A stretch of DNA of 64,000 bases from Acidobacteriota bacterium (GTDB lineage: Bacteria > Acidobacteriota > Terriglobia > Terriglobales > Acidobacteriaceae). The translations under genes and the position numbers were made by a program. The stretch lies in NCBI GenBank assembly GCA_016196065.1, contig JACPYL010000010.1:620001-684000 (forward strand), in the 5' to 3' direction. Below, piece by piece: positions 1 through 10,208 of this stretch (position 1 is its first letter; each line of letters starts with the position of its first letter). The notes below the pieces were generated by a model. It ran no database searches. It worked only from the letters and a program-made list of their open reading frames with translations, and was not told the DNA's origin.

Positions 1-80
1 GTAGAGAATCCTAGATTGTAAATGATGGCCGGGCAGGGCTCGCGCGCAGTGTGGACAAACTCACCTAGTGGCGAGGAATT

Positions 81-290
81 CTACGGCGCCAGCCGCTGCA
101 GGATTTGCTTCCCCAGTTTCTGAGCCTCACCGAAAAATTTCTGATACTCCACAAACAGCCGGTTCAGTTCAATGGACTGGTCAGGCGTGAGCTTGTTGCG
201 CAGCAACATGTCGCGGACGTGAACCGGGTTCGGCAACGTCGCCTCTTCGGTCAGTTCTTCCAGCGCGGTGGACGGATTGTAGTGGTACAT
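81..290 (-). CDS. Small hypothetical protein (69 aa)
   Basis: A short protein that I do not recognise. It is mostly charged and probably helical, with no signal peptide or membrane segment. The ATG at 290 is chosen over a TTG one codon earlier; a weak AGG-type ribosome site precedes it. It lies 21 bases downstream of the receiver-domain gene on the same strand, so it may be co-transcribed with it. The region with two Leu-Thr/Asn-Lys-Leu stretches looks like a small helical hairpin, but no function can be given. It could be a spurious frame; the sensible start and operon-like position favour a real gene. Confidence 0.5.
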   Translation of the reverse strand: MYHYNPSTALEELTEEATLPNPVHVRDMLLRNKLTPDQSIELNRLFVEYQKFFGEAQKLGKQILQRLAP

Positions 291-311
291 CAACCTATTC
301 TATCGTGACCA

Positions 312-737
312 TCACACCGCTGAGGCCGCGCTCCGTTTCGCTTCGTCGAGTTTGCGCAAAACGGATTCCACGGTTGTCACGAGCAGATCGGAACTCTTGT
401 CCAGTTCGAGCGCGGATTTCTCGAAATAGGCTGCCGCACCTTCCTGCAAAAACCGTTCTTCATTTTTCTGCGAGAGGCTGGTGAGGATCACAATTGGGAT
501 CGCTGCCGTGCGCGAATCTTCTTTGAGTTTGCGGAGCAGGTCCGGCCCGCTCAGTTTCGGCAACATCATGTCGAGCAGGATGATATCCGGCAAGATCTCG
601 AAGGCCACGCGGAGTCCTTCTTCGCCGTCGCCGGCCGTGCTGACGTCAAATCCCGCGCGGATCAGCACGCGCTCGTTGGCCAGGCGCAGGAACTTGCTGT
701 CTTCCACCAGCAGAACTTTCGGGTTGGGCGTGGGCAC
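312..737 (-). CDS. Single-domain response regulator (CheY-like receiver)
   Basis: A 141-residue stand-alone receiver domain that would take a phosphoryl group from a histidine kinase and signal through protein contacts, as no output domain is attached. Visible receiver marks are the early acidic residues in LLVEDS, the phospho-acceptor Asp in IILLDMMLP, the Thr/Ser switch in VILTSLS and the conserved Lys in YFEKS. It starts at a GTG with GAGGGAC just upstream. The C-terminal extension after the last helix is Lys/Ala rich. No kinase gene is adjacent, so its partner is unknown. Confidence 0.9.
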   Translation of the reverse strand: MPTPNPKVLLVEDSKFLRLANERVLIRAGFDVSTAGDGEEGLRVAFEILPDIILLDMMLPKLSGPDLLRKLKEDSRTAAIPIVILTSLSQKNEERFLQEGAAAYFEKSALELDKSSDLLVTTVESVLRKLDEAKRSAASAV

Positions 738-805
738 GAGGTCCCTCTAGTTGCCCTATCGGCAGACCAGCGGAGAGGTTTAGGATCTGCTCTGCATTCC
801 TCCGC

Positions 806-835
806 AAAAAAACGGGGCTGCCGAAGCAGCCCCGT
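806..835 (-). terminator. Rho-independent terminator after the Kelch-like gene
   Basis: A perfect 10-bp stem (812-821 with 826-835, loop CGAA) is followed on the minus strand by seven T residues (806-812). It lies 25 bases after the stop codon of the 860-2947 gene, which reads in this direction. Confidence 0.9.
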
Positions 836-859
836 ACGGTTAGATCGAACGTTACTCGA

Positions 860-2947
860 CTATTTCCCCGTGCCCGTGAGCGGCACTTGCTGTGGGCTAT
901 TGCCCGCGTTGTCTGTCAGGGTCACGGCACCCGTACGCACTCCGACTTGAGTTGGCGTAAAGGTCACCTTGATCTTGCAGAACTTGCCGGGAGCGACCGG
1001 AGTGCCGACTTTGCAGGACTTCGCAATGATCACGAAAGCAAAGTCTCCGCTGATCGAGACGCCGGTGAAGTTCAGGGGCGAGCCCCCCGTATTCGTAAGC
1101 GTAACTACCTTGGCGGGGCTCGTTATGCCCACAACCTTCTTGGCAAACGTCAGCGAGGGCGGAACCAGGCTCACGACCGGCCCAGTCGCAGTTACGGTGA
1201 GCGACACGGTCGTCGTGTGAGTCAAGTTGCCGGACACGCCGCTGATGGTCACCGTCGAGGTCCCGGGTGCAGCGCTTACGCCAACCGTCAGAGTCAACGT
1301 GCTGGTTGACGTGGTGGGGTTCGGATTGAATGCGGCGGTCACGCCGTTCGGCAGACCAGACGCGCTCAGATTGACGCTACCGTTGAAGCCATTCTGCGGT
1401 GCCACCGTGATCGTGCTCGTGCCGCTGGCGCCTTGCGCTACGGTCAGCGAGTTCGGGGTTGCCGACAGGCTGAAATCAGGCGCGGCCACAACGCTGACGA
1501 CCACTGCGTTCGACTCGATGCCGTTCGCGACGGCAGTCAAGTTATAGGTTCCGGAAGGAACTCCGGCTGGCACATCAAACTTCGTGGAGTTGGGCAACCC
1601 AGGCGCGATCGAGTGCGTGGCCTCACCGTGCGTAGTCGCGTAGAAAACATGGTTCGGTGCAACGGCCTGCACCAGGCGAACCAGCGGATAGTTCGTGACT
1701 CCCTGGTAATCGTCACCGTAGCCGCTGCCTTCGGACAGGCCATTCAGTTGGTTGCCAGAAAGCGCGTTGTTGGTCGAGGGGCTGTTGATCGTCCCGCTCA
1801 CAGGATTGATGGTCGGTGCCACGCCCGCAACCACACCCGCAGCCGGCGTATAAATTTCGACGCGGCCGCTGAAGTCGGTAAACATGATCTGTCCGGTGGG
1901 AAGAATCATGAGATGTCCCACGAACGACGAATCGGCGGGGCAGTTCTGCGGATTCGCGGTGTTCGCCAGGGTGTTGGCGACCGGATCGTACTCCACGAAC
2001 TGGCATCCCCCGAGGAACAGCCCAGGACTGAGCATGGCCAGCACTTTGCCGTTCGGCTCCAACGCCGCCGGACCATCGGTCTGGTCCAAATTGTTTGCCG
2101 GAGTTGGACCGGCCGTCCAGGCGTTGGTGGCAACGTCGTACAGCGCGGTCGCCGGTACCAGTCCGCCAAACTGGATTACTTTGTTGTTGTACATCATGAT
2201 CGCGGCGCCGAGTTCTTCGTCGTTCGCGTTATAGAGTTGGATCGGAGTCTGCGGCCCGCACGACCACAGGCCGGTCCCCTGGTCGTAGAGTTCTGTTCCC
2301 TTGGCCGTTCCGCAATTGGAATTGTTTTTTGCATCGACCGTCAGTACCTTGTCATTCGTCAACAACGTGAAGCCGGATTCATCATTATTCGGTTGCAGCA
2401 CGGATCCGGTCGCTATCCACGAATTTGGTCCGTTAAACAAAGCATTCTGCGCGGTACAGCAGTTCGCCTGCATGTACGTTCCGTTTGCCAGAACGACACT
2501 TTGCGCATCGCCCAGGTTGACCCAGCCCGTTGGCGGAGCATTCGAAGTCCATGTGATCGTGCTGCCGGAAACAGTTCCGATCGCACCGAGGGTGGTCCAC
2601 GCCGAGCGTCCCAGGTTGTACTCTCCGCCTTCCACGACAATCGTCTTGCCGTCCAGCAGCACTTGCGATCCGAAGAACCAGGGCGAATAGCCCGTGGGCA
2701 ATTGTCCGCCCGAACTCCATGTGCCATTCAGGTAACTGCCGGTGGCGTCAGGAGTGAGGAGGTACCAGTTGCGGGAGTTGCCACTTTGCTCTTCGTGCAC
2801 CAGAACTCTTCCGTCGCGGAGCAGTAGCATGGCGCCGACGTTCGCTCCGGGTTGGTTCTTCAGCGGCTTCCAGGTTTGGGAAACGGCAGCTCCCACCAGT
2901 GCCAACAGCACGGCGGACGTGACAGCAAGTTTTCGTAGCAGATTCAA
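860..2947 (-). CDS. Secreted Kelch-like beta-propeller protein with Ig-like C-terminal domains
   Basis: A 695-residue exported protein. Residues 1-23 form a signal peptide ending around AAVSQ. The next ~370 residues hold repeated Kelch/galactose-oxidase-like blades (motifs such as LLLRDGRVLV, DGKTIVVEGGEYN, PNGKVLAML). A galactose-oxidase C-terminal-like region (DUF1929 type) follows at ~375-485, then an Ig-like region rich in Ser/Thr (~490-595) and a choice-of-anchor-D/ASH-like domain (~596-695, with TLTNTGGSPLNF). I cannot see the copper-ligand set of true galactose oxidases, so catalysis should not be assumed; surface binding or adhesion is as likely. The TTG start at 2947 is supported by AAAAGGGGA just upstream. 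A terminator follows the gene. Confidence 0.85.
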   Translation of the reverse strand: MNLLRKLAVTSAVLLALVGAAVSQTWKPLKNQPGANVGAMLLLRDGRVLVHEEQSGNSRNWYLLTPDATGSYLNGTWSSGGQLPTGYSPWFFGSQVLLDGKTIVVEGGEYNLGRSAWTTLGAIGTVSGSTITWTSNAPPTGWVNLGDAQSVVLANGTYMQANCCTAQNALFNGPNSWIATGSVLQPNNDESGFTLLTNDKVLTVDAKNNSNCGTAKGTELYDQGTGLWSCGPQTPIQLYNANDEELGAAIMMYNNKVIQFGGLVPATALYDVATNAWTAGPTPANNLDQTDGPAALEPNGKVLAMLSPGLFLGGCQFVEYDPVANTLANTANPQNCPADSSFVGHLMILPTGQIMFTDFSGRVEIYTPAAGVVAGVAPTINPVSGTINSPSTNNALSGNQLNGLSEGSGYGDDYQGVTNYPLVRLVQAVAPNHVFYATTHGEATHSIAPGLPNSTKFDVPAGVPSGTYNLTAVANGIESNAVVVSVVAAPDFSLSATPNSLTVAQGASGTSTITVAPQNGFNGSVNLSASGLPNGVTAAFNPNPTTSTSTLTLTVGVSAAPGTSTVTISGVSGNLTHTTTVSLTVTATGPVVSLVPPSLTFAKKVVGITSPAKVVTLTNTGGSPLNFTGVSISGDFAFVIIAKSCKVGTPVAPGKFCKIKVTFTPTQVGVRTGAVTLTDNAGNSPQQVPLTGTGK

Positions 2948-3283
2948 GCGGATTCCCCTTTTCGGCAGGTAGGCAAAACGACCTATACTGTAACCGCATT
3001 TCCGCTCATTGGATAGAGTGAAAAGATTCGCACTTGGAGTGCACAGTGATGGCCTGCACTACTACCGACTATAGGAGTTGATCGCTTTCCATTTCGCGAG
3101 AAATGGCCGGAATTGAGGCAATGGAACTGCACGATTTCAGCCGTGCCGAAACCGGACTTGTATCGGGACACCCCTGTAGCATTCCCGCAAGTGGCCGCTC
3201 ATTAACGAAGCCCCGCCCAGGCAACACCTGAACGGGGCTCGGACAATAACTAGTTTGAGACGCAGTCGCCTGCGCCCCCCGTC
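2948..3283. other. 336-base intergenic stretch
   Basis: Lies between two minus-strand genes. It should carry the promoter and leader of the 860-2947 gene, but no strong -35/-10 pair stands out. The only clear structure is the hairpin at 3209-3239. A 62-codon minus-strand frame at 2983-3171 has no good ribosome site and was not accepted. Confidence 0.5.
3209..3239 (-). terminator. Possible terminator of the small secreted protein gene
   Basis: AGCCCCG at 3209-3215 pairs with CGGGGCT at 3233-3239. The hairpin lies 44 bases past the stop codon of the 3284-3625 gene. The T tract is poor (TTCGTTAAT on the minus strand), so termination is plausible but not certain. Confidence 0.45.
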
Positions 3284-3625
3284 CTATTTACATGAGTCGC
3301 TGACCATTTTGACCGCGGTCACGGTCAGATGGCCGTGCTCCGTACTATCTTTGTCGACAGTATTTTTGGCATCTTCCTTCATGTTGTGCATGGCCGCGTT
3401 GGCAACCACGCCGGTTGCGGTTACTGTGTGGCCAACGTGGTCAGCGAGAGCAACTTTGTCGCTCTGCACTTCCCATGAACTGCCGTCACTGCCTTTGATC
3501 ACGAACTCCTTCGCACTATCGCCTTGTGACAGACATCCGGTGACATCTCTCACGTCTTTCTTGGAGCCCGCCAGCGCCGAGAGACTGGCAGCCAGAATGA
3601 AGCACAACAGAATTGATTTACGCAT
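3284..3625 (-). CDS. Small secreted protein, possible DUF5818-like
   Basis: A 113-residue exported protein. Residues 1-19 are a typical signal peptide (basic MRK start, hydrophobic core, cleavage near ALAGS). The mature part starts with a TGCLSQGD segment and continues with GSDGSSWEVQSDKVALADHV and GHTVTATGVV, a pattern I associate with small OB-like secreted proteins common in Acidobacteria (perhaps DUF5818; memory-based and unchecked). The function is unknown. The ATG at 3625 has a strong AGGAGG site 5 bases upstream; a longer frame running back to 3991 lacks such support. Confidence 0.75.
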   Translation of the reverse strand: MRKSILLCFILAASLSALAGSKKDVRDVTGCLSQGDSAKEFVIKGSDGSSWEVQSDKVALADHVGHTVTATGVVANAAMHNMKEDAKNTVDKDSTEHGHLTVTAVKMVSDSCK

Positions 3626-3807
3626 TGGTTTCCTCCTATGTGTACATGGAACCGCAACTTCGATGCAGATTACCCGCTGCGGTTTGCCGGGCATGCGCAC
3701 GCGGTAGACAATTGTTGACCGCAGTCTTCTTCTGTATTCGATTTTTATGGGTGAGGTTCCCTCGTTTTCATGGACTCGCTGAAAACCGTTTGCTACGATC
3801 CAGGCCC

Positions 3808-4413
3808 ATGAGAATCCTTCGGTGGTTGCCGTTAGTTGTGGTTGCCCTGTGCCTCTCTGCCGTTGCCAAGACCGCTGGAATGACCGACGAAGACCGCGAG
3901 CACTTACTCGTTCACTTTCAAATGACCGGATCCATGTTGGCCGAGGAAGTGAGCGGCCTTTCCCCCGTCCAACTGGAGTACCGCGCGTCACCCGACCGGT
4001 GGACGATCCGCGAATGCGTTTCTCATTTGGCGGTTGCCGAGCCCGACTACTGGCGTGACCTGAAGGATGCCATCAAGGCTGCGCCGGATATGCAGAACAA
4101 GAAATCGTCAAATACCGACGCCGATATCATGTGGTATGGGATCGATCGCGTCGTGCATACGAAAACTGGTGGCGGGCACGAAAAGGTCGACACCTACAAA
4201 GACCTCGGAGAAGCGATGTCTAAGTTCCAGGCGCTGCGTGCGACCATGATCGACTACATCAAGACTACCAACGACGACTTACGAGCCCACAGCTTCGGGG
4301 GAAAAGACCCCATCGACAGTTGGCAATGGATGCTCGAAATCTCCACGCATTCCGAGCGTCATATTCAGCAGATTCGCGAGATCAAAGCCGACCCCAACTT
4401 TCCCAAAAAATAG
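3808..4413 (+). CDS. Exported DinB-family protein
   Basis: A 201-residue protein with an N-terminal signal-like segment (residues 1-22, cleavage near AVAK) and a four-helix DinB domain. Helix motifs include the RWTIRECVSHLAVAE region and the C-terminal THSERHIQQI. The three His residues there are placed like the metal ligands of DinB/YfiT proteins, which bind a divalent metal and often act as thiol-dependent transferases. The substrate is unknown. The ATG at 3808 is chosen because it begins the signal peptide; longer frames add a sequence unlike the family. It is divergent from the 3284-3625 gene, with a ~180-base shared upstream region. Confidence 0.85.
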   Translation: MRILRWLPLVVVALCLSAVAKTAGMTDEDREHLLVHFQMTGSMLAEEVSGLSPVQLEYRASPDRWTIRECVSHLAVAEPDYWRDLKDAIKAAPDMQNKKSSNTDADIMWYGIDRVVHTKTGGGHEKVDTYKDLGEAMSKFQALRATMIDYIKTTNDDLRAHSFGGKDPIDSWQWMLEISTHSERHIQQIREIKADPNFPKK

Positions 4414-4449
4414 ATCGGACCGGGCGCCTCTCTGTGCCCGGAGTATCCA

Positions 4450-5568
4450 CTACTTCTTTTCGGCAAGCGCCACATTAGACGCCGAGGAGAGCCGCGCAAT
4501 TTCATCGAGCTTTCTGCGGCCTTCCGCGACGTCAGAGGCCTGCGTCGCGTGATTCAGAAATGCCTGGATATGTTGCACTGCCTGCTCATAGTCGGGCTTT
4601 TCCAGCAGGATCACTCCCAGCAGGTACTCCAGTTTGGGCACGCGATGTTCGCGATCGATCTGCAATCCGCGGCGCGCGCTTTTTTCCGCGGCGACCAGAT
4701 TCCCCGCTCCGTAGTAACTGATTGCATTGGACAACCATGCCTCCGGAAAACTCACTGGATTCAGCGCGAGTAACTTCTCGCTGGCATCGCAAAGCTCCTG
4801 CCAATTTCGCTCGCGCTCGGCAAGCTGTATGAGGCCGCGATAGGGATTGATGTACTTCGGGTCGGCCGCCACCGACTGCTGGAATGCATGTCGCGCCGCA
4901 GTGGAATCTTTCTTTTCCAATTGCACTCGCCCCAGTTCATTCCAGGCCGCCGCAAACTTAGGATCGAGCGCGACCGCTTTCTCGAGTAACTTCTGGGCTT
5001 CGTCCCATTTGCCCTTCTTCAGTTGCTCCTGGCTCTTCTCGAACGCTTTCTTCGCGGCGGGCGGTGCCTGCGCAGTTGTCGCGCTGACGGTGAAACCTTC
5101 GACGTTCGCGAGGCGGTGCAGGACGATGTGTCCGATATCGGCGTTTTCGTCGCCGGAGATTCGTCCGCCGAGTTGCACGATATCGGACGTGAAACCCGGA
5201 AGTGCGGCTTGCAGTTCACAATCCTGCGGGATGCGATCGAAAACTCCTGAGCGGCGCTCAGGAGCAGGCGAGTCGGCGCCGAAGTTTACGTCGCTGCCTG
5301 TGTCCCTTTGCCCGCCGAACTGGAAGGTGAAGAACCCGTGGGAGTCGGTCCGCGTTTCCGTGTGCCGCTGTCCGCGACAGACGGTCTGGATCTCGACCGC
5401 GTCGGTGAGGAAGTCTCCGCCATCGATGACGATCGTCCCGCTCAGGAAGACTCCGCCGATCGCTGTCGAGTTAGAGGCAGAGCCGTTGCGGCCCAGGCGT
5501 CCGCTTTGCGCGAAAGCAGTGAGAAGAAAAACCAGAACCAGGCACACCGAAGCGAGAAAGCGTTGCAC
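4450..5568 (-). CDS. Secreted TPR-repeat protein
   Basis: A 372-residue exported protein. From the GTG at 5568 it begins with a compact signal peptide (MQRFLASVCLVLVFLLTAFAQ would end it) preceded by a GGGGG ribosome site; a TTG at 5625 would add 19 residues ahead of the signal and seems less likely. Residues ~30-160 resemble a carboxypeptidase-regulatory-like beta domain (exported VEIQTVCRGQ... and ELQAALPGF segments). From ~175 on there are five to six TPR units (KKAFEKSQEQLKKGKWDEA, AAWNELGRVQLEKKDSTAA and others). It is likely a periplasmic scaffold; partners are unknown. Confidence 0.85.
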   Translation of the reverse strand: MQRFLASVCLVLVFLLTAFAQSGRLGRNGSASNSTAIGGVFLSGTIVIDGGDFLTDAVEIQTVCRGQRHTETRTDSHGFFTFQFGGQRDTGSDVNFGADSPAPERRSGVFDRIPQDCELQAALPGFTSDIVQLGGRISGDENADIGHIVLHRLANVEGFTVSATTAQAPPAAKKAFEKSQEQLKKGKWDEAQKLLEKAVALDPKFAAAWNELGRVQLEKKDSTAARHAFQQSVAADPKYINPYRGLIQLAERERNWQELCDASEKLLALNPVSFPEAWLSNAISYYGAGNLVAAEKSARRGLQIDREHRVPKLEYLLGVILLEKPDYEQAVQHIQAFLNHATQASDVAEGRRKLDEIARLSSASNVALAEKK

Positions 5569-5667
5569 GGACGCCCCCACACAACAGGAATTGACAGAGT
5601 GTACTCCTGTTGAGTGTCGATGCAACCGGCAAAGTGATTGCCGGATGACCGTGTCCGCAGCGCCGTT

Positions 5668-5838
5668 CTATTTCAGTTTCACAAACAGCAGCACGAAGAT
5701 CGCCCACACGCCGACCGTCACCGGAAACTGCACCAGTTGTGCATCCCGCATCGCGCCGCCTCGCGGGACCAGATACGTAAGCGCCAACATCGCTAAAGCC
5801 GTGAGTACGCCGAGAGCAAATTTTGTTTTTGAATTCAT
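5668..5838 (-). CDS. Small two-helix membrane protein (56 aa)
   Basis: A very short protein with two hydrophobic segments (about residues 7-23 and 37-54) separated by a loop with PRGGAMRD, ending in a Lys at the C terminus. The ATG at 5838 has GAGGT upstream. A longer frame reaching 5877 adds only charged residues. I do not recognise a family. Membrane location is inferred from hydrophobicity alone. Confidence 0.6.
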   Translation of the reverse strand: MNSKTKFALGVLTALAMLALTYLVPRGGAMRDAQLVQFPVTVGVWAIFVLLFVKLK

Positions 5839-5998
5839 CTTGGCTCTACCTCGCTTAGAGTTGCGCCCATCTTGCACGCCGATTCGTCATCTTGCGACGA
5901 CACATCATCCTCGCAAAACCGCCAAAGCGCAACTCGGACGGGCATGGCGCGAGAATCTCGTCCATGCCAGCCGGCGTGGATCGATCACTACAATCTGT

Positions 5999-6224
5999 CA
6001 TCCTGAGCGTAGGATCTGCTTCGCGGATGCGAAGCAGATACGGAGTCGAAGGACCCCGGTACGGCTTGTGCTGATGGGAACGTGGCAGGGAATTCTCAAG
6101 ATGCCGAGCGCACGGGGAGAACTCCTTGCGGCAACCGGATCGACCGAGAGGGTATGGGGGTCCTTCGACTTCGTGGGACTTCACTTCGTGAAGTCCCACT
6201 TCGCTCAGGATGACAGTGGGTAGG
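5999..6224. repeat. Inverted pair of GGATGACA-type intergenic repeats
   Basis: The left copy (about 5999-6057) runs from TCATCCTGAGCG to GAAGGACCCC. The right copy (about 6159-6224) is in the opposite sense, from GGTCCTTCGACTTCG to CTCAGGATGACAGT. Each has its own internal hairpin (for example GGGACTTCACTTCGTGAAGTCCC). The same core returns at 20497-20527, 25732-25815 and 38574-38603. Confidence 0.8.
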
Positions 6225-6231
6225 AAATAGA

Positions 6232-6255
6232 AAGGGGCGGCTTGCGCCGCCCCTT
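6232..6255 (-). terminator. Terminator of ahcY
   Basis: A perfect 10-bp stem (6232-6241 with 6246-6255, loop TTGC), GC-rich, followed on the minus strand by TTTCTATTTCC. It lies just past the ahcY stop codon. Confidence 0.8.
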
Positions 6256-6268
6256 AAATTCAAAAGCC

Positions 6269-6296
6269 GCGGGCGAGGGCGCCCGCGCCACACAAT
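6269..6296. repeat. GCGGGCG palindromic repeat next to the ahcY stop codon
   Basis: GCGGGCG at 6269-6275 pairs with CGCCCGC at 6280-6286, followed by GCCACACAAT. The repeat ends directly at the ahcY stop codon. A near-identical copy is inside kdsD at 25064-25090. Confidence 0.75.
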
Positions 6297-7691
<1,395 letters not shown>

Positions 7692-8870
7692 TTATTTTCG
7701 TGCGCCCACGGGCTCGCGCTTCAGCCCGGCATCGGCTGCGAGTTTCGAGGCCTTGTCGGTCGCTTCCCACGTGAAGTCAGGATCGTTGCGTCCGAAGTGG
7801 CCGTACGCAGCGGTCTTGCGATAGATCGGGCGGCGCAGGTTGAGTGATTCCATAATGCCGCGCGGTGTCAGCTTGAAGTTCGCGCGAACCAAGTCTGGAA
7901 TCAGCTTGGCATCCACCTTCTCAGTTCCGAAAGTATCCACCAGGACGCTGACTGGTTCGGCAACACCGATCGCATACGCCAGTTGCACTTCGCAGCGATC
8001 CGCGAGTCCAGCCGCAACAATATTCTTCGCGATGTAGCGCGCCATGTAAGCCGCCGAACGATCGACCTTCGTCGGATCTTTACCCGAGAAAGCGCCGCCG
8101 CCGTGACGTCCCATGCCGCCGTAGGTGTCAACGATGATCTTGCGTCCGGTGAGCCCGCTGTCGCCCATCGGCCCGCCGATGACGAAACGTCCGGTCGGAT
8201 TGATGTGGTACTTCGTGTCTTCGTCGAGCAGGTTCGACGGTACCACCGCCTGAATCACATGCTTCATGATGTCAGCGCGCAAATCGTCGTTCCCGATCGA
8301 TTCCGAGTGCTGCGTCGAAACGACAACCGCGTCCACACGTTTCACTTTGCCGGACTCGGAGTATTCAACTGTAACTTGTGATTTTCCATCAGGACGAAGG
8401 TAAGGGCAGGTGCCGTTCTTGCGGACTTCCGAGAGTTTCTGGCAAAGCTTGTGTGCCAACGAAATGGGCAGCGGCATCAATTCCGGAGTTTCATTGCATG
8501 CGAACCCAAACATCATTCCCTGGTCGCCGGCGCCGCCGGTGTCTACGCCCATGGCAATGTCGCCGGATTGCTTGTTGATGCTGGAGATCACGGCGCAAGT
8601 GTTGGAGTCAAAGCCGTAGACGGCGTTGTCGTAGCCGATTGACTGCACGACTCCGCGAACGATGGTCTGGAAATCGACGTATGCTTTGGTGGTGATTTCA
8701 CCGGCGATGACGACCAGGCCGGTGCAGGTCAGGGTTTCGCAGGCGACGCGGCTGGCGGGGTCTTCACGCAGGCAGGCGTCGAGAATGGAGTCAGAAATCT
8801 GGTCGGCGATCTTGTCGGGATGGCCTTCGGTGACTGATTCCGAAGTAAAGAGAAAACGATTTGTTGGCAA
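7692..8870 (-). CDS. metK: S-adenosylmethionine synthetase
   Basis: A 392-residue enzyme making S-adenosylmethionine from ATP and methionine. The signature [19 protein letters not shown] opens the protein (His-Pro-Asp-Lys at 17-20), the GAGDQG nucleotide loop lies near residue 115, and [18 protein letters not shown] follows near 270. Length is typical. The start is a TTG at 8870 with GAGGAG nine bases upstream; no ATG in frame would keep the conserved N terminus. It is transcribed ahead of ahcY. A 226-base untranslated stretch separates it from the upstream RodZ-like gene. Confidence 0.97.
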   Translation of the reverse strand: MPTNRFLFTSESVTEGHPDKIADQISDSILDACLREDPASRVACETLTCTGLVVIAGEITTKAYVDFQTIVRGVVQSIGYDNAVYGFDSNTCAVISSINKQSGDIAMGVDTGGAGDQGMMFGFACNETPELMPLPISLAHKLCQKLSEVRKNGTCPYLRPDGKSQVTVEYSESGKVKRVDAVVVSTQHSESIGNDDLRADIMKHVIQAVVPSNLLDEDTKYHINPTGRFVIGGPMGDSGLTGRKIIVDTYGGMGRHGGGAFSGKDPTKVDRSAAYMARYIAKNIVAAGLADRCEVQLAYAIGVAEPVSVLVDTFGTEKVDAKLIPDLVRANFKLTPRGIMESLNLRRPIYRKTAAYGHFGRNDPDFTWEATDKASKLAADAGLKREPVGARK

Positions 8871-9096
8871 GCTGATTATCTCCTCAAGGTGACTTCGAGC
8901 CTAGCGTTCAACGAGGCGGGGGGCACGACCTTCATGGCACGTCGCCGGGGTTCCTTAGTCTCCTAAAAACGGTACCAGAGATGGTCGCCGGGCGCAACGA
9001 ATTTGGCGTCTGGGGAGGGGTAACGCAGCGAGTGGTTACTGGGCGCATCGAATGGAATCGCAGACAGGGTAACTGGAAGAAACTAAAGCGCGAATC
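8871..9096 (-). promoter_or_regulatory. metK leader region, 226 bases, GC-rich pairing segments
   Basis: This is the only room for a metK promoter and leader. On the minus strand it contains GGCGACGTGCCATG and GGTCGTGCCCCCCGCC, which can pair in part (GGCG with CGCC, GGCAC-type segments). I compared it by eye with the SAM-I, SAM-II and SAH riboswitch patterns I remember and could not match any. It may be an unrecognised regulator or ordinary leader. Confidence 0.3.
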
Positions 9097-9987
9097 TTAC
9101 GGGTTCGAAGGCTTTGATGGAGCCTTGGGAAGCAGACCGCTGGGGTTGAAGCTGAGGGTTTTGACCTCTCCATAATCGCCCTGGGAAGGGAGCTTCTTGC
9201 CGTTGAAGACGAAGTCGAGGGCGCCGATGTTTCCGGCCTTGATGATGACTTCACTTCGGGCGTGGACGGCGCGCTGACTTTCGGCAATCAAAGTTTCTTC
9301 AAAGAGTGCCTTGCCGTCCGCGGAGGCGGAGATCCAGGAGTCTTCACGAGCCAGGATGACCAGGGTGAACTCGCCGGGCGAGGCTGCCGCGGAGGGTTGC
9401 ATTGGGGTCGGGACGGAGCTCTTTTCAACTACCGACTGGGTTGGAGGGCTGGCTACTTTCGCTTGAGACGCTGATGTCTGAGGCGCGGAACCGGAGACCG
9501 CGGCGGGGCTGGCGGGATGCGCCTCGGATCGTGTGGTGGAGTTGAGCGTTGTTGGATTGACCGATGTTTCCGCAGGTTGATGTTCTTCAGGCTTACGATG
9601 CGATCGGCTCCACAGGAAAAGCGCCAGCGCGATCACCAGCAGTCCCCCGGCGAGCCACTCCCACGGGATCTGGCGGTCGCTAGGCCTTGATTGGCTGGCC
9701 TTGGCGGCTGCAATTTCGGCGACGAGTTTCTCATCGGGAGGCAAAACTGGGCCTTCGCCGGAGGCTTCGAGGTAATCGGCGACCGCCTGGTCTTCGTCGA
9801 GTCCGACGAAGCGGGCGTAGGAGCGCACGAAACCTTTGTTGAAGATGCCGCCCGGCAGAACGTCGAAGTTTTCCTCTTCCAGTGCCTGGAGCATACGCGT
9901 CCCGATCTTGGTGGCACCGGAGATCTGGTCCAGCGTGATGGCACGCTTTTCGCGTTCGGTCTTCAGTTTTGCGCCAAAGGAAGGCAA
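9097..9987 (-). CDS. RodZ-like HTH membrane protein
   Basis: A 296-residue protein with an N-terminal Cro/Xre-type HTH (residues ~5-70: FGAKLKTEREKRAITLDQI, then KIGTRMLQALEEENFDVLP), a basic/Trp-flanked single membrane helix (~115-135, ending WSRSHRK), a Ser/Thr/Pro-rich linker and a C-terminal beta domain of the DUF4115 type (~205-280). This is the RodZ layout, whose cytoplasmic HTH links MreB to the membrane. I chose the TTG at 9987 because it gives the usual family N terminus and has GGGAG seven bases upstream; a GTG at 10026 lacks a ribosome site. mreBCD lies 27 kb away. Confidence 0.85.
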   Translation of the reverse strand: MPSFGAKLKTEREKRAITLDQISGATKIGTRMLQALEEENFDVLPGGIFNKGFVRSYARFVGLDEDQAVADYLEASGEGPVLPPDEKLVAEIAAAKASQSRPSDRQIPWEWLAGGLLVIALALFLWSRSHRKPEEHQPAETSVNPTTLNSTTRSEAHPASPAAVSGSAPQTSASQAKVASPPTQSVVEKSSVPTPMQPSAAASPGEFTLVILAREDSWISASADGKALFEETLIAESQRAVHARSEVIIKAGNIGALDFVFNGKKLPSQGDYGEVKTLSFNPSGLLPKAPSKPSNP

Positions 9988-10208
9988 GTGATTCTCCCGC
10001 TCGGAGGCGGCGACGGAATTGTACACTCTGTAGGCGGCAACACAGACAACAGCACTTCTATCCTAGGCCAGTTACCGCCGCAGAGGGGCGGTATTTCGAG
10101 GCTGCAGTCGACCAGTTGGTTTGCAGGTTCCCGTTACTAACGTGCATTGCCCAGCCAGTGCGGCCAAACTTATAATCCGATTACTTCCCAGACCAGGGCG
10201 AGGTATCG

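Larger units (their letters stand above)
5839..6296. other. 458-base intergenic region rich in palindromic repeats
   Basis: No gene that I accept. It holds two inverted copies of the GGATGACA-type repeat (about 5999-6057 and 6159-6224), the ahcY terminator (6232-6255) and a GC-rich GCGGGCG repeat (6269-6296). Frames that cross it on either strand are made of repeat sequence and lack ribosome sites. Confidence 0.6.

Noticed and set aside
1433-2827. Plus-strand open frame of 464 codons opposite the Kelch-like gene
   Set aside because: Arg-rich antisense product; the minus-strand gene has a signal peptide and domains.
2983-3171. Minus-strand 62-codon frame in the 336-base gap
   Set aside because: No ribosome site, no hydrophobic or domain pattern, and it ends just where the downstream promoter should be.
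4847-6223. Plus-strand open frame of 458 codons across the TPR gene and repeat region
   Set aside because: It crosses the TPR gene, the small membrane protein gene and the repeat region, and its product is unlike any protein. The reverse genes have signal peptides and ribosome sites.
8871-9096. Known SAM or SAH riboswitch before metK
   Set aside because: I could not find the conserved cores I know for these classes; only kept as a possible unknown leader.
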